In this document: positions 19,606-31,229 of the stretch, one piece after another
How positions within the stretch are numbered: the first letter of the stretch is position 1
Layout: each line of letters begins with the position of its first letter
Source of the DNA: Pseudomonadota bacterium
GTDB lineage: Bacteria; Pseudomonadota; Gammaproteobacteria; Steroidobacterales; Steroidobacteraceae
DNA length: 43,417 bases
Direction of reading: 5' to 3'
Assembly (NCBI GenBank): GCA_021822385.1
Contig: JAKARC010000020.1
Coordinates: 1-43,417, forward strand
The notes under the pieces: generated by a model
Told to the model about the DNA's origin: nothing
Databases searched by the model: none
What the model saw: only the letters and a program-made list of their open reading frames with translations
Made by a program: the position numbers and the translations under genes

Positions 19606-19980
19606 TCAGTGCCCGTGCGCCTGTTCAGCGCGGTGCACATTCCCCGGCACACTCGGAACCTTGGTCACCGGAAGTGCCGCCGGCGTCTTCGCGCCCGCGG
19701 CCGGCCGCGGCTCGGCGGCCAGATTCAAAATTGTCTTGTGGTGCTCGTGCGTGCGCGTGCTGAGATACGTCAACGCCACACTGTTGAGCATGAATACCGC
19801 AGCGAAGATCGCCGTGGCGCGCGAGAGTGCCGTCGTCGCTCCGCGTGCGCCGAATACCGTGCCGGAGGCGCCCGCACCGAACCCGGCGCCGGCATCGGCT
19901 CCCTGTCCATGCTGCAGCAACACGAGGATGACGATGCACACCCCCGCCACCAGCTGAATGATCATCAAAATGTCATGCAT
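19606..19980 (-). CDS. secG: preprotein translocase subunit SecG
   Basis: Small subunit of the SecYEG channel, 124 residues. Two transmembrane helices (residues about 3-22 and 53-72) flank the conserved loop GQGADAGAGFGAGASGTVFG. The tail after residue 75 is Ala/Pro/His-rich and extends beyond the minimal family domain. It lies directly after tpiA (13 bases) and before tRNA-Leu, a common gammaproteobacterial arrangement. Confidence 0.96.
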   Translation of the reverse strand: MHDILMIIQLVAGVCIVILVLLQHGQGADAGAGFGAGASGTVFGARGATTALSRATAIFAAVFMLNSVALTYLSTRTHEHHKTILNLAAEPRPAAGAKTPAALPVTKVPSVPGNVHRAEQAHGH

Positions 19981-19993
19981 GAGTGAAAACCGC

Positions 19994-20752
19994 TCACCGC
20001 GATCCGCAGGCTGCCAGGATCGCCAGGAACTCCTCCGCGTTAAGCGACGCGCCGCCGATCAGGCCGCCGTCGACATCGGGCTGCGAGAACAGCTCGGCCG
20101 CATTGCTCGCCTTGACGCTACCACCATAGAGCACGCGGGTCGCAGCGGCAATTTTAGCATCCCGCGCCGCTACACGCTCGCGAATGAAGGCGTGCACCGC
20201 CTGCGCCTGCGCCGGTGTCGCGCTGCGTCCCGTGCCAATGGCCCAGACCGGCTCGTAGGCGATGACGGCCTCGTGCAGCGCGCTCACTCCGCACAGCTCG
20301 AGCACCGCGTCGAGCTGGCGGCCGACCACCTGCTCGGTGCGCTGCGCTTCGCGCTCGGCGAGCTGCTCCCCGACGCACAGAATCGGCACCAGCCCCTTGG
20401 CCTGAGCGGCGGCAAACTTGCGCGCCACCAGCTGATCGCTCTCGTGATAGATCCAACGGCGCTCCGAGTGCCCGACAATGACGTAGGCACAGCCTACGTC
20501 CCGCAGCATTGCCGCGGATACCTCGCCGGTGAAGGCGCCCTGCGCCTCGGCGCACACGTCCTGGGCGCCCAGTTGCACGGGGGTATCACGCACCAGCCGC
20601 CCGACCTCCTGCAGGTACACGAACGGCGGGCACACCAGACACTCCGCGGCAGCGCCATCGGGCAAGCCGGCGAGCAGTTCTTCCACGAGGCGCGCGTTAT
20701 CCGCGCGCGTCCCATGCATCTTCCAATTTCCAGCCACGATAGGGCGGCGCAT
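19994..20752 (-). CDS. tpiA: triosephosphate isomerase
   Basis: Interconverts dihydroxyacetone phosphate and glyceraldehyde 3-phosphate in glycolysis and gluconeogenesis. 252 residues, a TIM barrel of normal length. Catalytic residues are Lys11 (GNWKMHG), His95 (VGHSERR) and Glu167 (AYEPVWAIGTG), with the phosphate loop YGGSVK. The frame is open to 20899, but the ATG at 20752 gives the standard MRRPIVAGNWKMHG start. It follows glmM by 79 bases. Confidence 0.97.
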   Translation of the reverse strand: MRRPIVAGNWKMHGTRADNARLVEELLAGLPDGAAAECLVCPPFVYLQEVGRLVRDTPVQLGAQDVCAEAQGAFTGEVSAAMLRDVGCAYVIVGHSERRWIYHESDQLVARKFAAAQAKGLVPILCVGEQLAEREAQRTEQVVGRQLDAVLELCGVSALHEAVIAYEPVWAIGTGRSATPAQAQAVHAFIRERVAARDAKIAAATRVLYGGSVKASNAAELFSQPDVDGGLIGGASLNAEEFLAILAACGSR

Positions 20753-20831
20753 GCGCAAATTCCGGCCTCGAACGGGGCCGGGATGATAACGGCGCGCTCC
20801 CGGCAGCGCAACGCGCAGTGCCGCCGGCGCT

Positions 20832-22166
20832 CTAGAGAACCGCCGCGCGCACGACCTCGGCCAGCGCCGTTGCGGCGGCCCGGGTCTCGCTCTCGTCACG
20901 CCCTTCGACCATCACGCGGATCAGCGGCTCGGTGCCCGAGGCCCGCAGCACCACCCGACCTTCCTTGCCGAGACGCCGCTCGATCTGTTCGATCGCCGCG
21001 CGCACCGCCGGCACATCGGTCGGATCGAAGCCCCGGGCAACCTTGACGTTGAGCAGCACCTGGGGGAACTTGCGCATGGGTGCGGCGAGTTCGGCCAGCG
21101 AGCGCCCGCTCTGGCGCATCACCGCGAGCACCTGCAGCGCGCTCACCAGACCGTCCCCCGTGGTGGTCTTGTCCAGGCACAGAATATGTCCGGAAGTCTC
21201 CCCGCCGAGCACGCCACCGCTCGCGCGCAGCATCGACAGCACATACCGATCCCCCACCGGCGCGCGCTGGAAGGGAATACCGAGCTCGCCAAGGGCGATC
21301 TCCAGACCGAGATTGCTCATCACCGTCCCCACCACCGGTCCGGCCAGCATGCCCGCCTCGTGGCGGGCGCGTGCAATGATGTACAGGATCTGGTCGCCAT
21401 CGACAGTGCGACCGAGATGATCGACCATGACCAGTCGGTCACCGTCGCCATCGAGCGCGAGCCCCACCTGCGCGCGCACACCGGGCACCGTCAGCTGCAG
21501 CAGCTCCGGATGCAGCGACCCGCAGCCGTCGTTGATGTTGCGTCCGTTCGGCGAGCAGCCGATCGGCACGATCTCGGCGCCGAGATCGGCGAGCACGCGC
21601 GGAGCCACCTTGTAGGCCGCGCCGTTGGCGCAGTCGATGACGATCTTCATGCCCGCGAGTCCACGACCCTGCGGCAAGGTGGCGGCGCAGAATGCCTGAT
21701 AATCGGTGCGGGAGCGGTCGACGCGCACCGCCTTGCCGAGGCGTCCCGATGCGCACGTCAGCACCGGCTTGGCGAGTTCAGCCTCGATGCGCGCCTCGAC
21801 CGCATCGGAGAGCTTGCCCCCACTGCCATCGAAGAACTTGATGCCATTGTCGTCATACGGGTTGTGCGAGGCGCTGATCACCACCCCGAACGCGCACTCG
21901 AATCTGCGCGTCATGTACGCGATGCCCGGCGTCGGTAGCGGCCCGATCAACATTACATTCACACCGGCAGCGACGAATCCCGCCTCGAGAGCCGATTCAA
22001 ACATGTAGCCGGATAGACGGGTGTCCTTGCCGATGAGCACCGTGCCTCCATCGGGGGTCAGCACCCGGCCCGCGGCACTCGCCAGTCGCAGTGCGAAATC
22101 CACCGTCATGGGCTCCTCGCCCACGCGGCCCCTGATGCCATCGGTACCGAAGTATTTCCTGCTCAC
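20832..22166 (-). CDS. glmM: phosphoglucosamine mutase
   Basis: Converts glucosamine-6-phosphate to glucosamine-1-phosphate for UDP-GlcNAc and hence peptidoglycan and LPS. 444 residues. The phosphorylated serine is Ser100 in VVISASHNPYDDNG; the Mg-binding loop is LDGDGDR; the sugar-binding GGETSGH and the C-terminal phosphate loop RASGTEPLIRVMVEG are intact. It begins with GTG at 22166 (GTGAGCAGGAAA). It follows folP on the same strand after 118 bases, as in most Gammaproteobacteria. Confidence 0.97.
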   Translation of the reverse strand: MSRKYFGTDGIRGRVGEEPMTVDFALRLASAAGRVLTPDGGTVLIGKDTRLSGYMFESALEAGFVAAGVNVMLIGPLPTPGIAYMTRRFECAFGVVISASHNPYDDNGIKFFDGSGGKLSDAVEARIEAELAKPVLTCASGRLGKAVRVDRSRTDYQAFCAATLPQGRGLAGMKIVIDCANGAAYKVAPRVLADLGAEIVPIGCSPNGRNINDGCGSLHPELLQLTVPGVRAQVGLALDGDGDRLVMVDHLGRTVDGDQILYIIARARHEAGMLAGPVVGTVMSNLGLEIALGELGIPFQRAPVGDRYVLSMLRASGGVLGGETSGHILCLDKTTTGDGLVSALQVLAVMRQSGRSLAELAAPMRKFPQVLLNVKVARGFDPTDVPAVRAAIEQIERRLGKEGRVVLRASGTEPLIRVMVEGRDESETRAAATALAEVVRAAVL

Positions 22167-22284
22167 AAGCTGTGTTCCACCCGGATTGGTCTGCCGCCGG
22201 AGGTATTATCGGGCATTGATTCGCCGGCGAGCCAGCTGCATCGCCGGCCGCCGGTCGCGACCGCTGCTCGGGCGCTCTGCCCGG

Positions 22285-23124
22285 CTACTGCCGGCCGTCG
22301 GTGACGGCGGCAAGCACCTGCAACGCATCCACGGTGGCCGCGACGTCGTGGACCCGCAGAATATTGGCTCCGTTTTGCGCCGCAAGCAGCGCGGCCGCGA
22401 CACTGCCATGCACCCGCTCCGGCGTACCCTTGCCGGTGAGCGCACCGATCATGGACTTGCGCGAGAGCCCGACCAGGATCGGTCGGCCGGCGACACGGAT
22501 CTGCTCGAGCCGACGCAGCAGCGTCAGGTTGTGCTCGAGCGTCTTGCCAAACCCGAAGCCCGGATCGATGGCAATGCGCGCCTCGTCAATGCCGGCGGCA
22601 CGGCAAGCCTCGATTCGCCTCTCGAGGAACGTGCGCACCTCGCCGATCACGTCGGCATACTGCGGCGACTGCTGCATCGTGCGCGGCTCTCCGCGCATGT
22701 GCATCAGACATACCGCGCAATTGGACTCGGCGAGCGCAGCGAGTGCCCCGGGGGCACGCAATGCATACACGTCGTTGATGAGATCGGCGCCCGCGGCAGC
22801 GGCGGCGCGCATGACTTCGGGCTTGCTGGTGTCGATGGAAATCAGCGCGCGCGTCAGCGGGCGCAGGCGGCCCACCACCGCGATCACGCGGCGCAGCTCT
22901 TCGTCCAAGGGCACTGGCTCGGCGCCCGGGCGGGTCGACTCACCGCCGAGATCGATGAGGGCGGCGCCTTGCGCCGCGAGGGCGAGCGCCCGCTCGAGCG
23001 CCGCCTGCGGATCGAGATACTCGCCGCCGTCGGAGAAGGAGTCCGGGGTGAGATTGAGCACGCCCATGACCACTGGGCGGGCGCACTCGAGCGGACCGCT
23101 CGCACAGCGCAGCACGAGGCTCAT
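22285..23124 (-). CDS. folP: dihydropteroate synthase
   Basis: Joins p-aminobenzoate to dihydropterin pyrophosphate in folate synthesis; target of sulfonamides. 279 residues from ATG 23124 (MSLVLRCASG), with a GGGGGCG site upstream; a GTG at 23151 is the alternative. Barrel motifs in order: GVLNLTPDSFSDGGEYLDP, LIDLGGESTRPGAEPV, LISIDTSKPEV, GADLINDVYAL, IAIDPGFGFGKTLEHN and LVGLSRKSMIG. It lies between ftsH and glmM. Confidence 0.96.
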   Translation of the reverse strand: MSLVLRCASGPLECARPVVMGVLNLTPDSFSDGGEYLDPQAALERALALAAQGAALIDLGGESTRPGAEPVPLDEELRRVIAVVGRLRPLTRALISIDTSKPEVMRAAAAAGADLINDVYALRAPGALAALAESNCAVCLMHMRGEPRTMQQSPQYADVIGEVRTFLERRIEACRAAGIDEARIAIDPGFGFGKTLEHNLTLLRRLEQIRVAGRPILVGLSRKSMIGALTGKGTPERVHGSVAAALLAAQNGANILRVHDVAATVDALQVLAAVTDGRQ

Positions 23125-23171
23125 CCGCGCAACGCCCCCAGGGTCCGGCACACGCGCCTGTGCGCGTCCCT

Positions 23172-25079
<1,908 letters not shown>

Positions 25080-25091
25080 CGGATCAGCACG

Positions 25092-25718
25092 CTACACCAA
25101 GCGGTAGTCCTTAGCCAGCATATACATTTCGGAACTCCGGGCACGGGATGCGGCCGGTTTGAGCAGCCTCACCTTGCCGTATTGACCCCGGGCCGTACGA
25201 ATCAGCGCCTCGAACCCTGCGCCCTGAAAGACCTTGATCAGGGCGCCGCCGCCAGGCTTCAAGATCCGGGCCGCCAGATCGAGCGCAAGTTCAGCCAAAT
25301 CCATCGCCCGCGGCTGATCGACCGAATCAATTCCACTCATGGCCGGAGCCATGTCCGAGAGCACCCAGTCTACCTGCCGGTGCGGCAAAAGCCGCAGAAT
25401 CTCCTCGAAGACCGCGGCCTCGCGGAAATCGCCCTGAACGAACTGCACGCCCTCCAGGGGCTCAAGCGGCAGTATATCCGTTGCCAGGATTTTTCCACCG
25501 CGGCCGAGACGGCGCCGCAGATATTGACTCCACGCGCCGGGAGCTGCGCCAAGATCGATGCAGATCGCTCCGGATCGAAACATTTTCTCGCGCAGATCAA
25601 TCTCTTCGAGCTTGAATGCCGCACGCGATCGCCACCCTTGCGCCTGCGCCCGTTTGACGAATGGGTCGGCGAAGTGCTCCTTGAGCCATCGATCGCTACT
25701 GCGGGATCGCTTTGCCAT
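25092..25718 (-). CDS. rlmE: 23S rRNA (uridine 2552-2'-O) methyltransferase
   Basis: Methylates U2552 in the A-loop of 23S rRNA using S-adenosylmethionine, a late step of 50S assembly. 208 residues. SAM loop IDLGAAPGAWSQYL; catalytic tetrad Lys36 (AAFKLEEI), Asp122 (LSDMAPAMSG), Lys162 (LIKVFQG) and Glu197 (SSEMYMLA). The frame is open to 26048, but this crosses yhbY; the ATG at 25718 gives MAKRSRSSDRWL, the normal N-terminus. Upstream of ftsH, as in E. coli. Confidence 0.97.
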   Translation of the reverse strand: MAKRSRSSDRWLKEHFADPFVKRAQAQGWRSRAAFKLEEIDLREKMFRSGAICIDLGAAPGAWSQYLRRRLGRGGKILATDILPLEPLEGVQFVQGDFREAAVFEEILRLLPHRQVDWVLSDMAPAMSGIDSVDQPRAMDLAELALDLAARILKPGGGALIKVFQGAGFEALIRTARGQYGKVRLLKPAASRARSSEMYMLAKDYRLV

Positions 25719-25739
25719 AACGGCCTGTAGAATCTCGCC

Positions 25740-26051
25740 ATGTCCACTGCTCAACCACTCACCGAGCGGCAACGCCGCCATCTGCGCGCCCTGGCGCACG
25801 CGCTCAAACCGGTGGTGCGCATCGGCACCGCAGGGCTGACCGAGGCGGTCACCCGCGAGATCGAGCGCGCGCTCGCCGATCACGAGCTCATCAAGATCAA
25901 AACACCGGCGAGCCCTGCGGCCGAGCGCCTTGAGCTGCTCGCGCAGCTGACCGCAAGAACCGGCAGCGCCCTCGTGCAACGCATCGGCCATTGTGCGGTG
26001 CTGTACCGGCCCCGCGCCGATCTGCCCCGCATCGTGCTCCCTGGGCACTGA
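25740..26051 (+). CDS. yhbY: CRS1/YhbY-type RNA-binding protein
   Basis: Small CRM-domain protein associated with 50S assembly in E. coli, 103 residues. Typical features are LTERQRRHLRALAHALKPVV, the GxxG loop in RIGTAGLT, and ALADHELIKIKTPA. The C-terminal ALVQRIGHCAVLYRPR is also characteristic. Divergent from rlmE with only 21 bases between starts, and convergent with greA with a 6-base gap, so its promoter must overlap the rlmE start region. Confidence 0.93.
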   Translation: MSTAQPLTERQRRHLRALAHALKPVVRIGTAGLTEAVTREIERALADHELIKIKTPASPAAERLELLAQLTARTGSALVQRIGHCAVLYRPRADLPRIVLPGH

Positions 26052-26057
26052 CCGCGC

Positions 26058-26531
26058 CTACTCGAACCGCACCTCGACGATTTCATAGGAACGGATGCCG
26101 CCGGGTGCGGCAACCTCAACCAAGTCCCCTTCGCGTTTGCCGACCAGCGCGCGCGCGATCGGCGAGGTGATGGATATGCGGCCGGCGCTCACGTCCGCCT
26201 CGTCCTCACCCGCCACTTGATAGACGACACGGTTTCCAGCCTCATCCTCGAGCTGAACCGTGGCGCCGAAGACGACCTTGCCCGTGTTCGGCAACGTGCG
26301 CGGATCGATCACCTCGGCGATGGCGAGCTTGGCCTCGATCTCGCGGATGCGGCCTTCGATGAAACTCTGCTGCTCGCGTGCGGCGTGATACTCGGCATTC
26401 TCGGACAGGTCACCGTGGCTGCGTGCCTCGGCGATCGCCTTGATGACGGCGGGGCGCGACTCGCTCTTCAGCCGCTTCAACTCGGCCCGCAGCGCCTCCG
26501 CACCGCGCAGCGTCATGGGTGCACGTTTCAT
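26058..26531 (-). CDS. greA: transcription elongation factor GreA
   Basis: Stimulates transcript cleavage by backtracked RNA polymerase. 157 residues: N-terminal coiled coil (about 1-75) with the acidic tip in [20 protein letters not shown], then the FKBP-like C-terminal domain ([20 protein letters not shown]). The ATG at 26531 overlaps the carB stop by four bases (ATGA), so translation is probably coupled with carB. The carAB-greA order is common in Gammaproteobacteria. Confidence 0.97.
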   Translation of the reverse strand: MKRAPMTLRGAEALRAELKRLKSESRPAVIKAIAEARSHGDLSENAEYHAAREQQSFIEGRIREIEAKLAIAEVIDPRTLPNTGKVVFGATVQLEDEAGNRVVYQVAGEDEADVSAGRISITSPIARALVGKREGDLVEVAAPGGIRSYEIVEVRFE

Positions 26532-29500
26532 CCGCTCAAGCCCTCCCGATGCAGATCCTGGAGGCGGTTCACCTCCACCTCGTCGAGATGATCGAGCGCC
26601 TCGCAGGTCGCCAAGCCTGCCGCGAGGGTAGTGTAATACGTGACGCGGCGATGCACCGCCTCGCGACGGATGGAGTTCGACTCCAGGATCGCGAGTTTGC
26701 CCTCGGTGGTATTGATGATGAGATCGACCTCGTCGTTCTTGATCATGTCCACGATGTGCGGCCGGCCTTCACGCACCTTGTTCACGCGCCGGCAGGGGAT
26801 GCCGGCGGCCGTCAGCGCGAGAGCCGTGCCCTCGGTGGCGAGCAGCTCGAAGCCGCGCTCGGCGAGGCGCCGCCCGAGGAGCACCGCGCCGGGCTTGTCC
26901 CGCTCGCGCACACTGATGAAGCATACGCCTTGTCGCGGCAGCGTCACGCCCGAGGCGCTTTGCGCCTTGGCGTAGGCCTCCCCGAACGTCCGGCCCGTGC
27001 CCATGACCTCCCCAGTCGATTTCATCTCCGGACCGAGTATCGGATCGGCTTCGGGAAATTTCACGAACGGGAACACCGCCTCCTTGACCGAATAGTAAGT
27101 CGGCACGCGTCCCTCGCTCACGCCAAGATCGGCCAACGACCGTCCGCTCATCACGCGCGCAGCGATCTTCGCCAGCGGCACTCCGGTCGCCTTGGAGACA
27201 AACGGCACGGTGCGCGAAGCGCGCGGATTGACCTCGAGCACGTAGATCACGCTGTTCTGGATGGCGAACTGAATATTCATCAATCCAACCACCTGCAGCG
27301 CGCCGGCAAGCTTGCGCGTCTGCTCGCGCAGCTCGGCCTGGACCTCGGCACTGAGGCTGTTTGGCGGCAGACAACAGCCGGAGTCCCCCGAGTGCACGCC
27401 GGCCTGCTCGACGTGCTCCATGATGCCGCCGATCAGGACCTGCCGCCCGTCGCACACGGCATCCACATCGACCTCGATCGCCACATCGAGGAACCGATCG
27501 AGTAACACCGGACTGTCGTTGGAGACCTGCACCGCATGTGTCATGTAGCCGCGCAGATCCTCTTCGTTGAACACGATTTCCATCGCCCGGCCACCGAGCA
27601 CATAGGACGGGCGCACCACCAGAGGGAAGCCGACCTCGCGGGCGAGCTGCACCGCCTGCTCCTCGGTACGGGCCGTCGCATTGGCTGGCTGGCGCAGCCC
27701 CAGCCGCCGCACCAACGCCTGGAAGCGCTCGCGATCTTCGGCCACGTCGATCGAATCCGGCGAGGTACCGATGATCGGCGCGCCGGCCTGCTCGAGCGCT
27801 CGACACAGTTTCAACGGCGTCTGCCCGCCGAACTGCACGATCACCCCCTCGGGCTTCTCCTTGGCGAGGACCTCAAGCACATCCTCGAGGGTGAGCGGCT
27901 CGAAATACAGCCGATCCGAGGTGTCGTAATCGGTCGAGACGGTCTCGGGATTGCAGTTGACCATGATGGTCTCGAAACCATCTTCGCGCAGACTGAGCGC
28001 GGCATGCACGCAGCAGTAATCGAACTCGATGCCCTGACCGATGCGGTTCGGTCCACCGCCGAGAATCATGATCTTGCGCCGCTCGGACGGCGCGGCTTCG
28101 CACTCTTCCTCGTAGGTTGAATAGAGGTACGCCGTCGAGGTGGCGAATTCCGCCGCACACGTATCGACGCGCTTGTACACGGGGCGCACGCCGAGGTCGT
28201 GACGTTTGTGACGCACCGCCTGTTCGGGCATCTCGACCAGTCTGGCAAGCGCCGCATCGGCGAAACCCTTGCGCTTCAATACGCGCAGGCGCGCACCGGT
28301 GAGCCCGGAGAACCCCTCGGCGCGTACGCGTGCTTCCTCCTGTACCAGATCCTCGAGTTGAGCGAGAAACCATGGGTCGATGTGCGTGAGCTCCGCGATG
28401 CGCTCGAACGTCCAGCCGGCGCGCATCGCATCGGCGACGTACAGCAGGCGGTTCGGCCCCGCGGCGCGCAGCTCATGGGTCAGCCTGCCCTCGGCTTCCT
28501 CGGCGGCAGCCGGCAGCGCCTGCGGGGTCAGTCCGTCAAGCCCGGTCTCGAGGCCCCGCAGCGCTTTTTGCAGCGATTCCTGGAACGTTCGTCCGATGGC
28601 CATGACCTCCCCGACCGACTTCATTTGCGTCGTCAGCCGATCATTGGCGGCGGGAAATTTCTCGAACGTGAAGCGCGGAATCTTCGTGACCACGTAATCG
28701 ATGGCGGGCTCGAACGAGGCGGGCGTCGCGCCACCGGTGATGTCGTTGCGCAGCTCATCAAGCGTATAGCCGACGGCGAGCTTCGCGGCGATCTTGGCGA
28801 TCGGAAACCCGGTCGCCTTGGAGGCAAGCGCCGAGGAGCGTGACACACGCGGGTTCATCTCGATGACGAGCAGCCGGCCGTCGCGTGGATTGACCGCGAA
28901 CTGCACGTTCGACCCGCCCGTATCGACGCCAATCTTGCGCAGCACGGCGATCGAGGCATCGCGCATGCGCTGGTATTCCTTGTCGGTCAGCGTGAGCGCC
29001 GGCGCCACGGTGATCGAATCGCCGGTATGCACGCCCATCGGATCGAGATTCTCGATCGAGCAGACGATGATGCAGTTGTCGTTGCGGTCCCGCACCACCT
29101 CCATCTCGAATTCCTTCCAGCCGATCACCGACTCCTCGAGCAGCACCTCCGCGGTCGGCGAGGCGTCCAGCCCGCGCGCGACGATGACCTCCAGTTCCTC
29201 GCGATTGTAGGCAATGCCGCCACCTGAGCCCCCGAGTGTGAAGGACGGGCGGATCACGATGGGAAAGCCGATGTCGCTCGCCACCACGAACGCCTCATCC
29301 AAGCTGCGGGCCATCTGCGAGTGCGGCGACTGCAGGCCGATCTCGGTCATCGCGTTGCGGAAGCGCTCCCGGTCCTCGGCCATGTCGATGGCCTCGCGTT
29401 TCGCACCGATCAACTCGACCGCGAACCGCTCGAGCACCCCCTCGCGCACCAGATCGAGCGCGGTATTGAGCGCGGTCTGTCCGCCCATGGTCGGCAACAG

Positions 29501-29755
29501 CGCATCGGGACGCTCCTTCGCGATGATGCGCGCGACGGTACGCCAGTTCACCGGCTCGATGTAGACGGCATCGGCCATTTCCGGGTCGGTCATGATGGTC
29601 GCGGGATTGGAGTTGACCAGCACCACGCGGTAGCCCTCGGCGCGCAGCGCCTTGCAGGCTTGTGCACCGGAGTAGTCAAACTCGCACGCCTGCCCGATCA
29701 CGATCGGACCGGCGCCAATGATCAGGATGCTCTTGAGGTCACTACGCTTGGGCAC
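26528..29755 (-). CDS. carB: carbamoyl-phosphate synthase large chain
   Basis: Makes carbamoyl phosphate from bicarbonate, ammonia (from CarA) and two ATP, for arginine and pyrimidines. 1075 residues: two ATP-grasp halves, each starting with a GAGPIVIGQ or [10 protein letters not shown] loop, a central oligomerisation part and a C-terminal allosteric MGS-like domain ([19 protein letters not shown]). It starts with GTG at 29755, giving [18 protein letters not shown] see no good Shine-Dalgarno, so coupling with carA 19 bases upstream is likely. Confidence 0.98.
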   Translation of the reverse strand: MPKRSDLKSILIIGAGPIVIGQACEFDYSGAQACKALRAEGYRVVLVNSNPATIMTDPEMADAVYIEPVNWRTVARIIAKERPDALLPTMGGQTALNTALDLVREGVLERFAVELIGAKREAIDMAEDRERFRNAMTEIGLQSPHSQMARSLDEAFVVASDIGFPIVIRPSFTLGGSGGGIAYNREELEVIVARGLDASPTAEVLLEESVIGWKEFEMEVVRDRNDNCIIVCSIENLDPMGVHTGDSITVAPALTLTDKEYQRMRDASIAVLRKIGVDTGGSNVQFAVNPRDGRLLVIEMNPRVSRSSALASKATGFPIAKIAAKLAVGYTLDELRNDITGGATPASFEPAIDYVVTKIPRFTFEKFPAANDRLTTQMKSVGEVMAIGRTFQESLQKALRGLETGLDGLTPQALPAAAEEAEGRLTHELRAAGPNRLLYVADAMRAGWTFERIAELTHIDPWFLAQLEDLVQEEARVRAEGFSGLTGARLRVLKRKGFADAALARLVEMPEQAVRHKRHDLGVRPVYKRVDTCAAEFATSTAYLYSTYEEECEAAPSERRKIMILGGGPNRIGQGIEFDYCCVHAALSLREDGFETIMVNCNPETVSTDYDTSDRLYFEPLTLEDVLEVLAKEKPEGVIVQFGGQTPLKLCRALEQAGAPIIGTSPDSIDVAEDRERFQALVRRLGLRQPANATARTEEQAVQLAREVGFPLVVRPSYVLGGRAMEIVFNEEDLRGYMTHAVQVSNDSPVLLDRFLDVAIEVDVDAVCDGRQVLIGGIMEHVEQAGVHSGDSGCCLPPNSLSAEVQAELREQTRKLAGALQVVGLMNIQFAIQNSVIYVLEVNPRASRTVPFVSKATGVPLAKIAARVMSGRSLADLGVSEGRVPTYYSVKEAVFPFVKFPEADPILGPEMKSTGEVMGTGRTFGEAYAKAQSASGVTLPRQGVCFISVRERDKPGAVLLGRRLAERGFELLATEGTALALTAAGIPCRRVNKVREGRPHIVDMIKNDEVDLIINTTEGKLAILESNSIRREAVHRRVTYYTTLAAGLATCEALDHLDEVEVNRLQDLHREGLSG

Positions 29756-29774
29756 GGGGTGGGTGCTCGTGAAT

Positions 29775-30974
29775 TCAACCGGAAAGGGTGCTGTGCTGGG
29801 GCGCGGCGGCCGGTGCGCCCCGGCCCGAACCCTGGCGCAACTGCGCCTGCAGCCGGCGCACCATCATCTGCACGAACCGCTCGAACAGGGGCTGCATATC
29901 GTGCGGGCCGGGACTCGCCTCGGGATGCCCCTGGAAACCAAATGCGGCGCGGTCCTGAAACGCAAGCCCCTGCAGGGAGCCGTCGAACAGCGAGCGGTGC
30001 GTGGCGCGCACATGCGCCGGCAAGGTCTTCTCATCGACGGCAAAGCCGTGATTCTGGCTGGTGATGAACACTCGTCCGGTGTCGAGGTCCTGCACGGGAT
30101 GGTTGGCGCCATGGTGGCCGAATTTCATCTTCAGCGTGCGCGCGCCGGCGGCGAGCGCGAGAATCTGGTGGCCGAGGCAAATGCCGAACAGCGGCAGATC
30201 GGTCTGCAGGAACCGGCGCGTCGCCTCGATCGCATACGTGCACGGTTCGGGGTCCCCCGGACCATTGGAGAGAAACAGCCCATCGGGGGCGAGTGCAAGG
30301 GCGTCCTCGGCACGGGTCTCGGCCGGCACCACGGTCATGCGGCAGCCGAAGTCCGCGAGCAGCCGCAGAATGTTGCGCTTGATGCCGAAATCGTAGGCCA
30401 CCACGTGCAGACGCTGCTGCGCCCGCAGCATGCCGGCTCTTTCCGGCCACACACTGCCGTCGTTCCACTGAAAGCTGCGCCGCGCACTGACGACCTTGGC
30501 AAGGTCCATGCCCTTCAAGCCGGGAAACTTCCGGGCCGCAACCACCGCGGCGGCCGCATCGGCCTGCTCCCCGGTCATGATGCATCCGGGCTGCGCACCG
30601 CGCTCGCGCAGGATCCGCGTCAGTCGGCGCGTATCGATACCGGCGATCGCAACGATGTGTCCGCGCTCAAGGAAGCTGCCGAGCGATTCCTCGGCGCGCC
30701 AGTTGCTCCAGCGCGCCGGCAGATCCCGCACGATCAGGCCGGCGGCATAGACCTGCGCGGATTCGAGATCCTCGGGCGTCGTGCCCGTGTTGCCGATGTG
30801 CGGACAGGTAAGCGTCACGATCTGCCGGGCATATGACGGATCGGTGAGGATCTCCTGGTAGCCGGTCATGGCGGTGTTGAAGACGACCTCGCCCGTGGTG
30901 TTACCTTTAGCACCGACCGACTGGCCGCGAAAGACGGTCCCATCCGCCAAAGCTAGGACTGCGGGGACGCTCAC
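29775..30974 (-). CDS. carA: carbamoyl-phosphate synthase small chain
   Basis: Glutamine amidotransferase subunit that delivers ammonia to CarB. 399 residues; catalytic Cys266 ([13 protein letters not shown]), His350 and Glu352 ([11 protein letters not shown]). The N-terminal domain has [18 protein letters not shown]. It starts with GTG at 30974, preceded by AGAGAGGA. Upstream is a roughly 155-base leader with its own promoter and a strong hairpin; a short open frame in the leader ends exactly on the carA start (GTGA). Attenuation-type control by pyrimidine or arginine supply is possible but not shown. Confidence 0.97.
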   Translation of the reverse strand: MSVPAVLALADGTVFRGQSVGAKGNTTGEVVFNTAMTGYQEILTDPSYARQIVTLTCPHIGNTGTTPEDLESAQVYAAGLIVRDLPARWSNWRAEESLGSFLERGHIVAIAGIDTRRLTRILRERGAQPGCIMTGEQADAAAAVVAARKFPGLKGMDLAKVVSARRSFQWNDGSVWPERAGMLRAQQRLHVVAYDFGIKRNILRLLADFGCRMTVVPAETRAEDALALAPDGLFLSNGPGDPEPCTYAIEATRRFLQTDLPLFGICLGHQILALAAGARTLKMKFGHHGANHPVQDLDTGRVFITSQNHGFAVDEKTLPAHVRATHRSLFDGSLQGLAFQDRAAFGFQGHPEASPGPHDMQPLFERFVQMMVRRLQAQLRQGSGRGAPAAAPQHSTLSG

Positions 30975-31102
30975 TTCGATGGATCCTCTCTTTCATCCGC
31001 AGGCGAGTCAGGCGGCGACACGCCACGCCCGTGATAGGCGGATATACAAAGCGGGAGGCGTTCCAAGGAACGACCTCCCGCCTTGCGTGGACTAACCCGC
31101 AC
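30971..31102 (-). other. possible carA leader open reading frame (43 codons)
   Basis: A frame starting with GTG at 31102 reads MRVSPRKAGGRSLERLPLCI and continues through the leader hairpin to a TGA that overlaps the carA GTG start by four bases (GTGA). The start has no clear Shine-Dalgarno, and the frame is also open further upstream, so it may be chance. If translated, ribosomes crossing the hairpin would alter its folding and hand over to carA. Confidence 0.25.
31051..31081 (-). promoter_or_regulatory. attenuator-like hairpin in carA leader
   Basis: On the minus strand the leader folds into GCGGGAGG-(bulged T)-CGTTCC-TT-GGAACG-CCTCCCGC: 14 base pairs with one bulge and a two-base apex (realistically a tetraloop), followed by TTTGTAT. 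It is GC-rich like an intrinsic terminator, but its T-run is short, so it may work as a conditional terminator or an RNA-stability element about 80 bases before carA. Confidence 0.6.
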
Positions 31103-31136
31103 GTGAATCGATGGACCCGCCGGCGGATCGGGCGAA

Positions 31137-31165
31137 ATTCTACGGTCGCATGCCGCGAGTGTCCA
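31137..31165 (-). promoter_or_regulatory. sigma-70 promoter for carA
   Basis: TGGACA, 17 bases, TAGAAT: five of six matches at both hexamers with ideal spacing, in the dapB-carA gap. The transcript would start near 31130, leaving a leader of about 155 bases before the carA GTG. Confidence 0.65.
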
Positions 31166-31229
31166 CGGAAAATTCTGGCTGCCGCTTCGGGGCGGGAAAC
31201 GCAGGCATGATTTCCCTATCACTATGATT

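Noticed and set aside
22252-22263. Palindrome CGGTCGCGACCG between folP and glmM
   Set aside because: Short and made of common GC words in this genome; nothing else in the gap supports a role.
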